Origin: Tritrichomonas musculus
Lineage: Eukaryota > Parabasalia > Tritrichomonadida > Tritrichomonadidae
Length of the DNA: 64,000 bases
Assembly: GCA_039105265.1 (NCBI GenBank)
Contig: JAPFFF010000048.1
Span: forward strand, 434,001 to 498,000
Direction of reading: 5' to 3'
In this document: piece by piece, positions 36,999 through 47,300 of the stretch
Layout of the letters: the number at the start of each line of letters is the position of its first letter
Numbering within the stretch: the stretch's first letter is position 1
The notes under the pieces: generated by a model
Database searches by the model: none
What the model saw: only the letters and a program-made list of their open reading frames with translations
Told to the model about the DNA's origin: nothing
Position numbers and translations under genes: made by a program

Positions 36999-38117
36999 AT
37001 GGATTCTCATGTATTTTATTTAAATCCGAATCAATTGGCTGATATGAGCAATTATAAAATTAATGGTGTAGCACCGATTGCATTTGCTATGATTACGACT
37101 ACTGAATCAAGGTCAATTTATATTTTTCCATCAACTTTTACATTTCCGAGGCAAGTTCAAAGTATTTATAAAGGTACAACATTAACGACTAGACCTGCAT
37201 GGATGTTATATTTAATTGGTGATGGAATTTATAGTCCGTCATACATATTTATACGAAAGATACTACCAGGATTTCAAGAACCTGTATTTGTATTATTAAA
37301 TGATAACACACCTAAAGATATAACAAATTATTATGTAGAATATGATGGTGAAGCTTATTTTAATAGAGTAAATTTCGCTTTTACTTATGAGGTATTCATG
37401 AATGCATTTAATAATATAATTACTGCAGCTGATACAGGTTATAATCCTAATGCAAATAAAACATATATATCATTCACCGTTTATGATAATCCAAACTTAA
37501 TACCGATAATTGATTTCTATGATAACACAGAACCAGGTTCTGACACCAATGATATTAGAATACAAACAATGAACGATTTAAATCAAAATACGAATTATAA
37601 ACCGAAGAAACCTGCACATTTAGGTTTTCGAAATGATACTATATTCACTGAATATCCTATATTCAAACCAAATATAAAACCCGATAACGAAACAACAGCA
37701 AATGAAACAACAGAAAATATTAAATCATTAACTCCCAATCCACCAAGAAAGCATAAATCAAAAGAAAATGATAACAAAGTTCATTTTTCAGCATCAGCCA
37801 TAAGTACAAAACCAAATTATCCAACAAGCTATGAACCTATGGAAATTGAAGACGATTGGCATGTAAGAAATCAAAATCAATCACAAGGCTTTTATTTTGA
37901 AACACCAAATCCTAATAAGACATCAAATTATTCTGAACGACAACAAAACATAAATAATGATACTTTTGAAGACTTGTCAACTTCACTTGATAATCAGCAA
38001 GACCAGAAGCAACAACCACAATCAACAAAACGTTATAGTTTTAGAATCGTTTCAGACCCAAATGACAAAAATAATAATAATAATAATAACAATAATGGAG
38101 GTTTTGATTTAAATTAA
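36999..38117 (+). CDS. Maverick B protein with beta-rich head and Asn-rich tail
   Basis: 372 residues. Residues 1-185 look beta-rich and folded (INGVAPIAFAMITTTESRSIYIFPSTFTFP; TYISFTVYDNPNLIPIIDFYDN). Residues 200-372 are low-complexity and probably disordered, with PKPxKPAH, NETTENIK, HKSKEND and a run of Asn near the end (NKNNNNNNNNGG). An ATTCA box lies 4 nt before the start. It ends 1 nt before the convergent gene. No homologue in A was seen. A minor capsid role is possible from size only. Confidence 0.6.
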   Translation: MDSHVFYLNPNQLADMSNYKINGVAPIAFAMITTTESRSIYIFPSTFTFPRQVQSIYKGTTLTTRPAWMLYLIGDGIYSPSYIFIRKILPGFQEPVFVLLNDNTPKDITNYYVEYDGEAYFNRVNFAFTYEVFMNAFNNIITAADTGYNPNANKTYISFTVYDNPNLIPIIDFYDNTEPGSDTNDIRIQTMNDLNQNTNYKPKKPAHLGFRNDTIFTEYPIFKPNIKPDNETTANETTENIKSLTPNPPRKHKSKENDNKVHFSASAISTKPNYPTSYEPMEIEDDWHVRNQNQSQGFYFETPNPNKTSNYSERQQNINNDTFEDLSTSLDNQQDQKQQPQSTKRYSFRIVSDPNDKNNNNNNNNNGGFDLN

Positions 38118-40412
38118 TTATTCATTATTCATTCTTTGATGTAATGGTTTAAGATTAACAGCAAAATTATCATATTTATTTTTGTTCTGCAATTTGCTTT
38201 CTTTGAGTTGTGCTTTGAATGCTGTGTATCCACAATTTGGATATATATCTCTTTCTATTGCTGCAGAGATTCGTTTAATGAAATTATCTTTAACGTTCTT
38301 AATATCTTCTGGCGTTGCTTCTTTAATTCCTTCTGCATTTCGTTTCAACCTGTTATATCCTTCTTGCTTACTTACATCAACATTGAAACCAACACCAAAG
38401 ACAACATAATCAATGTAATGCATTAATTCAGTAAATTGTTTACCCCATTGACTTGGTTCAGCCTTTAATTCTCCTGATGTGATATCAATAGCTTTATCAA
38501 TAATCTTCTCAACATATGATTGAACATTCTTTCCTAATACTGAAACATATTCTTTATTGTTCTGTTGTTTCCAATATGTCCATTGTTCATATGTTAATAT
38601 CTTTCCATTGAACTTATTGTCTTGAATTAGTTCTTTGAAAGGAGCATCAAAGAGATAAGCAAATAACATATTTGATACAGCAAGGTAATTGATGAGTTTC
38701 TTCAAAGGAGATAATACAAAGAATTGTTCGTCATTCCAATACACTTTCCAGACTTTAGAAAAGATTGATGACCAATAAGAACTTGGTGTAATACGTTTGC
38801 TGACTCTTGCTTTTCCCAGACCCATAGGACCGTAATAATTTTCTAGCTCTTGCATTTCTTTTCCCTTTGTTAATTTGTATTGACCAGCATCCCAATCAAT
38901 TTTCTTGATATCTTTATCAAATAATGATTGAATCCATTTATTGAACGGCATTTCTTTTCTTTCTTGTTTTGTTTTAATAACAGATTTCCAAACTTTCTTG
39001 TAAGGAGAAGCAAATACAAGCTTGTATCCGTTAATGATTGAAGGATTACCGTTCCTATCAATTAAAACAACATCATCAACTTTATCACCGTTCAAGTCTG
39101 TTATTGAGTTTCCTAACGGGTCTTTGGCATTTTCTGGTAATAAACGATATCTTGGTTTACCGTCTTTATCAACTGAATTCTTACAGTATTCAATAGCTGT
39201 ATCACGACAAGCTGCATTCGGAATGTATTTGATTCTGAAGTTTCCGTTAATAATCATATCAATAAATTTATCTCTGTAATAGGATATATTACCACCAACC
39301 CGAGGTATTTCAAGCTTGTCAAATGAATCCTTTAATGTTGAGTTAACAAGAGGCATATCTTTTTTATCACGACGTCCGCGAGTATTCTTTGAGGGTTGCT
39401 TTGCATTTCTTATTAATTCATCAAGTATTTCATCATCTGCTTTGTTATCTTCTGCATATCCTTTGTATTTCCTTGCAAAAGGTGATTTAATTTCTTGTGC
39501 TTCTTCTTCATTATCAACATATCTGTATGGTTGTTTTGCAGGTGTTCTTGTATATCTGTATGCTTCGGTTGCTGCTTCATCATCATCATGCCAATCATCT
39601 AATTCATCATCATATAATGATTGAAGAGGTCCGTTATTATTGTTGTTGTCGTCTGCCATTTTATTAGTTGAAAAATTATTTTTATTGTGTTCCTTTGATG
39701 GTTCAATAAAAGAATCAGATAAATCATCGTTTTTCAATATTAATGACTCAGAATCTGATTCGCTTAATGTTATATTAAGTAATGAATCTTCACTGTCTTT
39801 AGGCAATTGTATTGTCGAGTCATTTTCATCAGAATCACTCGGAGTTATGCGTTTTCTTCTTGGTGTTCTTCGTTTATTAGTATCAAGTGTTGGTTCATGT
39901 ATGCTTGTTCTCTTTCTTCTTCCTTTGTTGGTTTGTGGTGTTTGACTCTTTCTCGGTGGTTTGATGGGTGATGAACGAAAACCGTCAGAGCTATAATTTA
40001 AATCATCGTTGACAACAATATTGAAGTAATTGATAATGATATCAAGACTTTTTTTATCTGTTGTGTACTCTTTTAAACTAAGGAATCGATTGCCTTTACT
40101 TTTAATACCTGCATTGATTTTGTTCATCAATGAAACAAATCGACGAAACTTGACTTTCATTTCACGAATCTTTCCCACACTTCTTCCTGTATATTCATTG
40201 TTTTGTATTTGATACAACAAATTAATTAAATCATTGGGGTGTTCTAGTTTGTATGTACTGAGAAACGTGTTCTTAAAATAATCTATCGGGTCCTCTAGTT
40301 CTTCATCATCATCAGGTTTAGATACCTCACTATCAAATATAGTTTCATCATCAATATTACTTAAATCTAATTCAAAGCTATCAGATGAATTATTTTTATC
40401 TTGTTTTGACAT
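38118..40412 (-). CDS. Large Maverick B protein with charged N-terminus
   Basis: 764 residues. The first roughly 350 are acidic and Ser/Arg-rich with nuclear-localisation-like basic clusters (PRKSQTPQTNKGRRKRTS; RRTPRRKRITPSDSDEND), followed by a NMADDNNNNNG linker. The C-terminal 400 residues look folded, with SYYRDKFIDMIINGNFRIKYIP, a DLNGDKVDD calcium-loop-like segment, ASPYKKVWKSVI and long helices to the end. I do not recognise the family. Its size and charged tail fit a core, terminal-protein or DNA-associated role, but this is a guess. It converges on 36999-38117 and diverges from the fibre gene. Confidence 0.65.
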   Translation of the reverse strand: MSKQDKNNSSDSFELDLSNIDDETIFDSEVSKPDDDEELEDPIDYFKNTFLSTYKLEHPNDLINLLYQIQNNEYTGRSVGKIREMKVKFRRFVSLMNKINAGIKSKGNRFLSLKEYTTDKKSLDIIINYFNIVVNDDLNYSSDGFRSSPIKPPRKSQTPQTNKGRRKRTSIHEPTLDTNKRRTPRRKRITPSDSDENDSTIQLPKDSEDSLLNITLSESDSESLILKNDDLSDSFIEPSKEHNKNNFSTNKMADDNNNNNGPLQSLYDDELDDWHDDDEAATEAYRYTRTPAKQPYRYVDNEEEAQEIKSPFARKYKGYAEDNKADDEILDELIRNAKQPSKNTRGRRDKKDMPLVNSTLKDSFDKLEIPRVGGNISYYRDKFIDMIINGNFRIKYIPNAACRDTAIEYCKNSVDKDGKPRYRLLPENAKDPLGNSITDLNGDKVDDVVLIDRNGNPSIINGYKLVFASPYKKVWKSVIKTKQERKEMPFNKWIQSLFDKDIKKIDWDAGQYKLTKGKEMQELENYYGPMGLGKARVSKRITPSSYWSSIFSKVWKVYWNDEQFFVLSPLKKLINYLAVSNMLFAYLFDAPFKELIQDNKFNGKILTYEQWTYWKQQNNKEYVSVLGKNVQSYVEKIIDKAIDITSGELKAEPSQWGKQFTELMHYIDYVVFGVGFNVDVSKQEGYNRLKRNAEGIKEATPEDIKNVKDNFIKRISAAIERDIYPNCGYTAFKAQLKESKLQNKNKYDNFAVNLKPLHQRMNNE

Positions 40413-40434
40413 TGTTTAGTTTCTAATAAATTGA

Positions 40435-43400
40435 ATGTTTACGATTGAGCAGAGCGGACACATAACAAAAACAAATACTATTGACGGATTGATTAACGAA
40501 TACATTAAAAGATATGTCGATAATTATGTTATCAAAGGTGATACATCGAACGGAAACGTAGGGATTTCAAACGGAAATGGAATCACTAAGGAACAATTGA
40601 ATGAAGCAGTTAACGGATTGCGTGATTATGTTATCAACAATTATGCTTTATCAACTGATATACCTGAACCAATTGATATAACGAATTATGCATTGAAGAC
40701 GGATATACCAGAAGTACTCAAAAATAGTGAGTTGCAATTGAACATAAAAGAACTATTACCCGACGAAATGTTTCAGAAATTGATGGCTGAAGATGATAAA
40801 CCATTATCAGCTCAAGCATCAATGTGTTTAACAAGTATAGCAGTTAATGAAGGTTTTCAATCGGCTTTGGATGATTGTGCCGAACGATATGTTCCAAAAG
40901 ATGATTTGAAGAATTACATCACGAGAGATAATTTGACTGTATCAACTGAATACACAATTGAAATCAAGACATATATGTTTCCTAATATAGGTCCAGTACC
41001 AGAAGAATATGAAGAAAACGGAATGGATACATCTCACGTTTTACCGTTCAAAGAAGGAACACATTTGGTTGGTTATAAATTAGACAATAGTGGTAATATA
41101 TTCCATTTTGATATCAGATTTAAGACAAATGAATTATATGCTGATGATGAATATAACGTTAAACAACATGAAGCTGAAGGATTTGAAAGTGAAGGGGAGT
41201 ATTTTGAATTAGTGTGGGATGAATTTACTGGAGCAATTTATGATAGATATCAATACCTTCCAATAACAATAACATTAGCAGAAACAAATGATGAATTAGC
41301 ATTGAAGAGTGATATACCTGAACCTGTTGATTTGACACCGTATTATACTAGTGCACAAGCTGATGAGAAGTTCGTCGATGAGGATGAATTGGCTTATGAA
41401 TTAGATAAGTATGAAACGAAAACAGTTGCAGAAGGAAAATATGCAATGAAGAGTGAAATCCCAGAAATTATTGAGGGTCAAACAACAATTCAATTCGAAA
41501 TCGTCAATAATACAATTCCTGATTTGGATTACAACACATATCATGAACTGATTGAGCAATACGGGTTGGATATTGTTTCATCAAACAGTTTTTATACGGG
41601 TCATTATGTTCATGTAGACTATTCGTACAATGACGATGATGACGAACAACCCTCTCAGATAATGCGTATCGAAGGAAGTGATTCAAGTATTTGGTTTTTG
41701 TATGACAGCCATGAATTAATCAATCCAGGAACTGGCGATACACCAGAAGTTTTATCGTGTTCAATTACCAAAACTATCGAACCAACAGACAGAAACGCTT
41801 ATTCAGCTAGATATGTGTCGAATACTTATGCATTGAAGACGGATATACCAGAACCAGTTGACTTGACACCGTATTATACTAGTGCACAAGCTGATGAGAA
41901 GTTTGTTGATGAAGATGAATTAGCTTATGAATTAGATAAGTATGCATTGAAAACAGATATACCAACAATTCCAACTGATTTGGTTAATGAATCTGCATTG
42001 AATACTGCATTATACGGAACTGAATTGAATATTGAATATCCAGCAAAATTATATGACGGTGCATATATTACCCCTCAGCTACCAAATGCCAGAGTTCATT
42101 TGGTATTTGATGTTAATTGGGGAGATAATCAAGATGATGATATAATGCATATTGATGTAATATTTAAACCAAATGGTTCTACTAGCACTTATGACAGCAT
42201 GGACAGGTATGATAGCAATGGCAAACGCATTGATAGAATAATATGGCGTTATGATGATGGACAAATTGTATATGTATCATATATTGCAGCACATAGAAAT
42301 AATAATCCAATAGCATATAATTTCATTAGAGCTCAAATCGAATCGCCATTCATTAAAACCGCAAATGTTGCTGATGAAAGTCCAGAACAAATCACAATTC
42401 AATGTACACAGAATGATAGTGGTTGTGTTGTCCCAGATGAATATATACGAAGGGTATTAACAACCAAAAATATTATTGTAAAGTTCAAACGAAATGCTGA
42501 TGATGCGACATATGAAGAAGCTGAATACGAATATTCTGGACGAAAGAGTGCAAATCTCATTTACAAATCAACCAGCGGAGAGTCAAGTGAATTGATAGAT
42601 ATTCGTGTAGCTACACGTATTGTTTCATTGAGAGCTGAGGATGATACACTGACTAATATTTATGATGCAACTATCACATTAATCAGCATCCGACCTGTGA
42701 ATGATGATATGATTACTTCGGTGAAATATGTGAATGATAACTTTGCACTGAAGTCAAACGTCATAACAGAAGAACAACTAATAAAAAAATGTGCTATTGA
42801 TTGCGGACCGATTACAGAGGGCGGTGAAATATCAATTCATTATCTAAAACTTGAAGATAAGGTAATTAAACTGGAATACATAGTAGGTGATTATGCGCTA
42901 TGTTTGGAAATAAGAATATTATTCTATGATACAACTGGAAATCCTCATAACATTGTTCTTGTATTACATCAAAGAACTGTGTATTTCGACAATTTCAAAT
43001 TCCCATTCTATTATGAAGACACTGTTGATATAACATCAGGAAGACCCCTGACATATAATTTCCCGATAGGCGGATATTCTTGGACAACTACTCAGGAATT
43101 ATTAGATGCTAAACAAATATATTCAAGATGCATCATGTCCCGAGGTTATTTAGCAAAATATAAGGCTGCTATTTACGGTGCACAATCAAACACAACAATC
43201 ACACATTACTCGCCGATTGAATCATCAATGAACTCTGTTAGTGATTTCGTTGTTGGTTCTCCAGTGTATATGACAGGTAAGGTTTACAAACATGTTGGTG
43301 ATGAATGGAAACCATCAACAGCAGATGATACAACTGATTGTATTTGTAGTGTCAAGACATCAGGAACATGGAAGGAGTATGTCGGTATATGTGTGAGAAT

Positions 43401-43629
43401 CGATGACAAAAATAAATGTATCACATTTAGTTCACATGGTGATTATATGGTTCGCGTTAATGATTCATCATGTTATTCAATCGGTGATGAGGTGTTTATC
43501 GATAATGAAGACAATAAGCTGAAAGTTCTTTCAGGAGAGACAGCAATAACATCAAAAATAAAACGTATGACTGTTGGAATCATTACAAGTATCATTGATG
43601 AAAGAACATTAGCTGTATTCAAAGAGTAA
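40435..43629 (+). CDS. Fibre-like modular protein of Maverick B
   Basis: 1,064 residues. The N-terminus is short and helical, then come repeated modules with YALKTDIPEP, two near-identical copies of SAQADEKFVDEDELAYELDKY (residues about 305 and 485), and beta-rich domains. Residues about 512-780 form a cassette almost identical to part of the A protein (54744-58499). The C-terminal 150 residues (ITHYSPIE...DDTTDCICSV...EYVGICVRID...FSSHGDYM...ERTLAVFKE) match the A C-terminus at lower identity. YALKTDIP repeats are typical of trimeric tail-fibre proteins. A role in cell attachment is inferred. No signal peptide or membrane segment. Confidence 0.75.
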   Translation: MFTIEQSGHITKTNTIDGLINEYIKRYVDNYVIKGDTSNGNVGISNGNGITKEQLNEAVNGLRDYVINNYALSTDIPEPIDITNYALKTDIPEVLKNSELQLNIKELLPDEMFQKLMAEDDKPLSAQASMCLTSIAVNEGFQSALDDCAERYVPKDDLKNYITRDNLTVSTEYTIEIKTYMFPNIGPVPEEYEENGMDTSHVLPFKEGTHLVGYKLDNSGNIFHFDIRFKTNELYADDEYNVKQHEAEGFESEGEYFELVWDEFTGAIYDRYQYLPITITLAETNDELALKSDIPEPVDLTPYYTSAQADEKFVDEDELAYELDKYETKTVAEGKYAMKSEIPEIIEGQTTIQFEIVNNTIPDLDYNTYHELIEQYGLDIVSSNSFYTGHYVHVDYSYNDDDDEQPSQIMRIEGSDSSIWFLYDSHELINPGTGDTPEVLSCSITKTIEPTDRNAYSARYVSNTYALKTDIPEPVDLTPYYTSAQADEKFVDEDELAYELDKYALKTDIPTIPTDLVNESALNTALYGTELNIEYPAKLYDGAYITPQLPNARVHLVFDVNWGDNQDDDIMHIDVIFKPNGSTSTYDSMDRYDSNGKRIDRIIWRYDDGQIVYVSYIAAHRNNNPIAYNFIRAQIESPFIKTANVADESPEQITIQCTQNDSGCVVPDEYIRRVLTTKNIIVKFKRNADDATYEEAEYEYSGRKSANLIYKSTSGESSELIDIRVATRIVSLRAEDDTLTNIYDATITLISIRPVNDDMITSVKYVNDNFALKSNVITEEQLIKKCAIDCGPITEGGEISIHYLKLEDKVIKLEYIVGDYALCLEIRILFYDTTGNPHNIVLVLHQRTVYFDNFKFPFYYEDTVDITSGRPLTYNFPIGGYSWTTTQELLDAKQIYSRCIMSRGYLAKYKAAIYGAQSNTTITHYSPIESSMNSVSDFVVGSPVYMTGKVYKHVGDEWKPSTADDTTDCICSVKTSGTWKEYVGICVRIDDKNKCITFSSHGDYMVRVNDSSCYSIGDEVFIDNEDNKLKVLSGETAITSKIKRMTVGIITSIIDERTLAVFKE

Positions 43630-43635
43630 ATCAAA

Positions 43636-44274
43636 TCAAATCAAATCATGTTGATGTTTGAATCTATTAATATATACGCTAACTTTTTGATTATTTATAT
43701 CGTTCATTGAAATAAATTCATTGCCTGATTTATTTGTATTGATATGAAGAATTTTATAAATATTATCAGTAATCTTTGCATAAAAAATGTCTTCATTATT
43801 AGTATCATCATGGTAATAATAATACGTGTTTTCTTCAAATTCTTTCCTTTCTGTCTTTGTTTCATAGAAATCAATAACAATTGCATCATCAGGTATGTCA
43901 TCAATGAATTCATATTGAATACCTTTATAATTTGATTTATTTTTATTATTCTCTGAACTTGATACAAATCGTAAATTATCAAGATGATAATCAGTTTTGA
44001 TTCTATTCTTATGGTCGACTTGTGGTAGATTATTAGGGTTTTCAATAAATTGCTTTGCTACAAGAATATGTTTATAATATATTTTGTTATTTAGGTTTAC
44101 ACACGGATAAACATTTTGTCTGTATTCACCTTCAGCTATTATTTTTCCTGTTTTCTTATTCTTGATGTTATAAGGGAAAGTTGTTTGAATTTCATAATCA
44201 CTTTCAAAACCTTTCAAAGGTTCAAATTCAGCTTCAGCATTTTCAATTTGTGTTTGTTCAGTTGGTTGACTCAT
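43636..44274 (-). CDS. NUMOD4/HNH endonuclease of Maverick B
   Basis: 212 residues, intact. An N-terminal NUMOD4 motif (EFEPLKGFESDYEI) is followed by the HNH core NLPQVDHKNRIKTDYHLDNLRF and a conserved C-terminal region (FIDDIPDDAIVIDF...FYAKITDNIYKILHINT). The D homologue is 5379-5987, whereas A has none. It lies just downstream of the polymerase gene on the same strand. Free-standing HNH nucleases of this type act on specific DNA sites and can spread their own gene; here it might also serve replication or recombination. Confidence 0.83.
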   Translation of the reverse strand: MSQPTEQTQIENAEAEFEPLKGFESDYEIQTTFPYNIKNKKTGKIIAEGEYRQNVYPCVNLNNKIYYKHILVAKQFIENPNNLPQVDHKNRIKTDYHLDNLRFVSSSENNKNKSNYKGIQYEFIDDIPDDAIVIDFYETKTERKEFEENTYYYYHDDTNNEDIFYAKITDNIYKILHINTNKSGNEFISMNDINNQKVSVYINRFKHQHDLI

Positions 44275-44329
44275 TTATAACAAAAATAAAAAAATTGATT
44301 TTTTAAAATAAAATCATTAAATTAATTGT

Positions 44330-47300
44330 TTAATGATTCTCAATGAAATAATCCTTTGCAGTGAAACCATTGACATAAGGACAACAACAATGATTCGATA
44401 ATACCAACATTTTTGAATGTGCTGCTGTTAATGCATTTTTGATTACAGTTATTTTACTCATCAGTTGTGAATTTAATTGAAGGTTTATATTTTTGCCTTT
44501 CATTACTGATTGCTTTTCAATGACATTTTTGTAATCACTTGATTTGATGTTGTTCTTCTTCAATGAAACACCTTTGAGCTTTAATGAAATTGTTTTGTCA
44601 TCTGACCAAATCGTATAACATTTAGCACACAAAGCAACTTGATTTGCTCCAAACTTTTCTACACAGCATCCGAGAATCTTTTTCTCATCATATACATCAT
44701 TGATTGCAGGATTTGGCATAAAGCTATAAATGTGTTTATCATAAAATGATTTGTCTTTGATGACGTAATCAAACAACTGGTCAATCGGTTTATTCATATC
44801 ACCAGCTATAGACATGTACAGACTATCTGTATCGACCGAGTTGAAATGAATTTTATTCATGTCAATGCATTTGTATAGAAAGTCATAAAGGAAAGTCAAA
44901 TACCAGTATTTCGCATTGTCTAATGTCCAAAATGATTCCTGAAGACATGTAGTGCATTTGAATGAATGTGGTTGTGATTGTATCAAATAACAATCATTTG
45001 ACAATTTACATCCATTGCGATAAGTATCGGATGCAATCAATTGAAAGGCTTTATTTTTATCAACAATTCTGACTTTGTTGAAGTTCTCTGAATTCATACC
45101 GTCATATCCGTAAGATCCGTTCATACTAATCTTGTAAAACTTTTCGTTCCCGTGTGCCTTTCCTGACAATATATCTTGACGCTTCTTCATAAACTCACAA
45201 ACAAATTGATTGAATCCGTCATGAGCTTCATATAAACTTAAGCTCTTAATGTCATCAACAATAAGTCCGTGGTCGATTAAAAACCATAAAAGGTAATTCG
45301 AGAACGTCATAAATGTTCCGCATGTATCAAGCAACATTGTCAGCTTTCTTGTTTCTTTATCGGCTGAATTCAGTTTATTGTCTTTCATATATTTGTACAT
45401 ATAGCTTCCAATCGTTTGCTCATCATTCATTATATTGATATTTCTAAACACAGGAGGGAAATTAATCAAATCGTTGATTTTATTCTTTGGACATCTCAAT
45501 TTGACTTCAGCTTTGAATATAAACTCAGGGTTTGCATCAAATCGCTTCTTTGATTGAATGATATTCATTGCAGTATTAAGAACCTTTTCATTCTTGTTTC
45601 CTTGTTCATCATAAACATCAAATCGTTTTATAAATGAACCAGGCATGTACATGATTCCTCCGTGATAAGGATTGAATGAATGTTTTACTGAACTGAATGA
45701 TGAGGGATACAATGAATTGAAATCAATACCAGCAACGTGTGAAACTATGTTTGAAGTGTCATAGCTAATGATTCTGTCATTAACGGCATCATATTTGAGT
45801 TTATTGATTAATGTTTGACCTCTAATGTTCACTCGATGAAGTACATTTGATAATCCTCCCGTTATGTTCTCTCTCAAATTGTAGTATTCTTTTTCATCAG
45901 TTATGAGTGTTGGCAGGTGATGGAGCTTGCAGAATTTCTTCAATTGTATTTTGGTTCTTGTTATCTTGTCATCATCACGTTGTCTCAAACGATTACATTC
46001 AGCACAAGCAAGTAAACAGTTATCAATCTGATGTCCTTTGTTGTTATCTATTCTGTCAAGTGTCGGTTTGTTGTTGTAAGTAAAGTGTTCACCACATAAA
46101 TGACATTTACCTGTTTCATTTGATTCATACAATTTCATGAATGCTTCAAAATCCTTTTCACTAACACATTTTGAAATATCTCGTTGATTTTGGTTCGTTT
46201 GATTATGTTTCATGTCTTGCTTTCGATAATTATCACATTTATTTAACCACCATTTCATTGTTGGTTTGAATGTATTTGATTTGTTGATGATTTCATAGTC
46301 GTTCTTCGGATTAAAATCTTTATATGCAAGAGCATATTTGATGCATGAAGCGTTCTTCGATAATGAAAGATTACTTATCAAATCAACTTTGTATTCGGCA
46401 TTCATTTGAATAAGGTTGTCAATAGGATTAATCATCATTTCAACATCATTGTCATTGTATGATAACAAATAATCCCAACGTGTTGCAAACCTCTTTGAAT
46501 CAATCAAATACTCTTCATAATCGGATTGTGTTAAAGGATTCTTTTGATTGAGATAACTGTAAAAGTCTTCATATTTGAATGGTTCACTCTTTGATAACAC
46601 TTCATTATAATTTTCATTGTTGATTGCTTCATAAGGAAATACACCTTTCGAACTGTTAGATATACCGCCAAAATCGATTCCAAACTGTCTGAGCGTACCA
46701 CCAGCAACAAATGCCTGTGCGTCAATGAATCGTAATCGAATGGGATACTTTGATGATTTCAATATAAATTGTTTCAATGATGTAGCTGTTCCAATCATTC
46801 CGCTATCGATAGACCAATGATTTTTAATCAATTGCTCTTTGAATAAGTTTGAATCAAATCGTGATGAATTAAAACCGAATACTGTTATTGTTTTCAATGA
46901 TGTATCTATTTTATTGAGTTCATCTTCTGATTTATCTTTAATGAATGATTTTAAATGATTCAATTTATCAACATACACATCACAGCCAACAACAAATAAC
47001 CAGTCAATCCATTTGGCAATGAATTCATTTGTTCTTATATCAAAGTTCTTTGTTATCAAACCTTTATCAAGTTTCACACATGATGAAACACTCAAAGGAA
47101 TCAATCGAGAATTGATAACTGATTTATCACTAACTTTCTTTTCAATCTTTTGCTCCATTGTTTCAAAATCATAAGTGATATAATGAATTGTTGGCTTCCA
47201 TTCAAGTTCATATGAAAGACAATACAAATAAACAGGATTGTTTAAAATGTGTGGACAATATGGCAAAGCTTCTCGTGAAGGTATGAAATCCTTTTTGAAT

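Noticed and set aside
45960-46120. Intein in the B polymerase
   Set aside because: An HNH motif is present but there is no Cys/Ser splice start, no His-Asn-Cys/Ser/Thr end, and the same insert with similar flanks occurs in C as an integral part.
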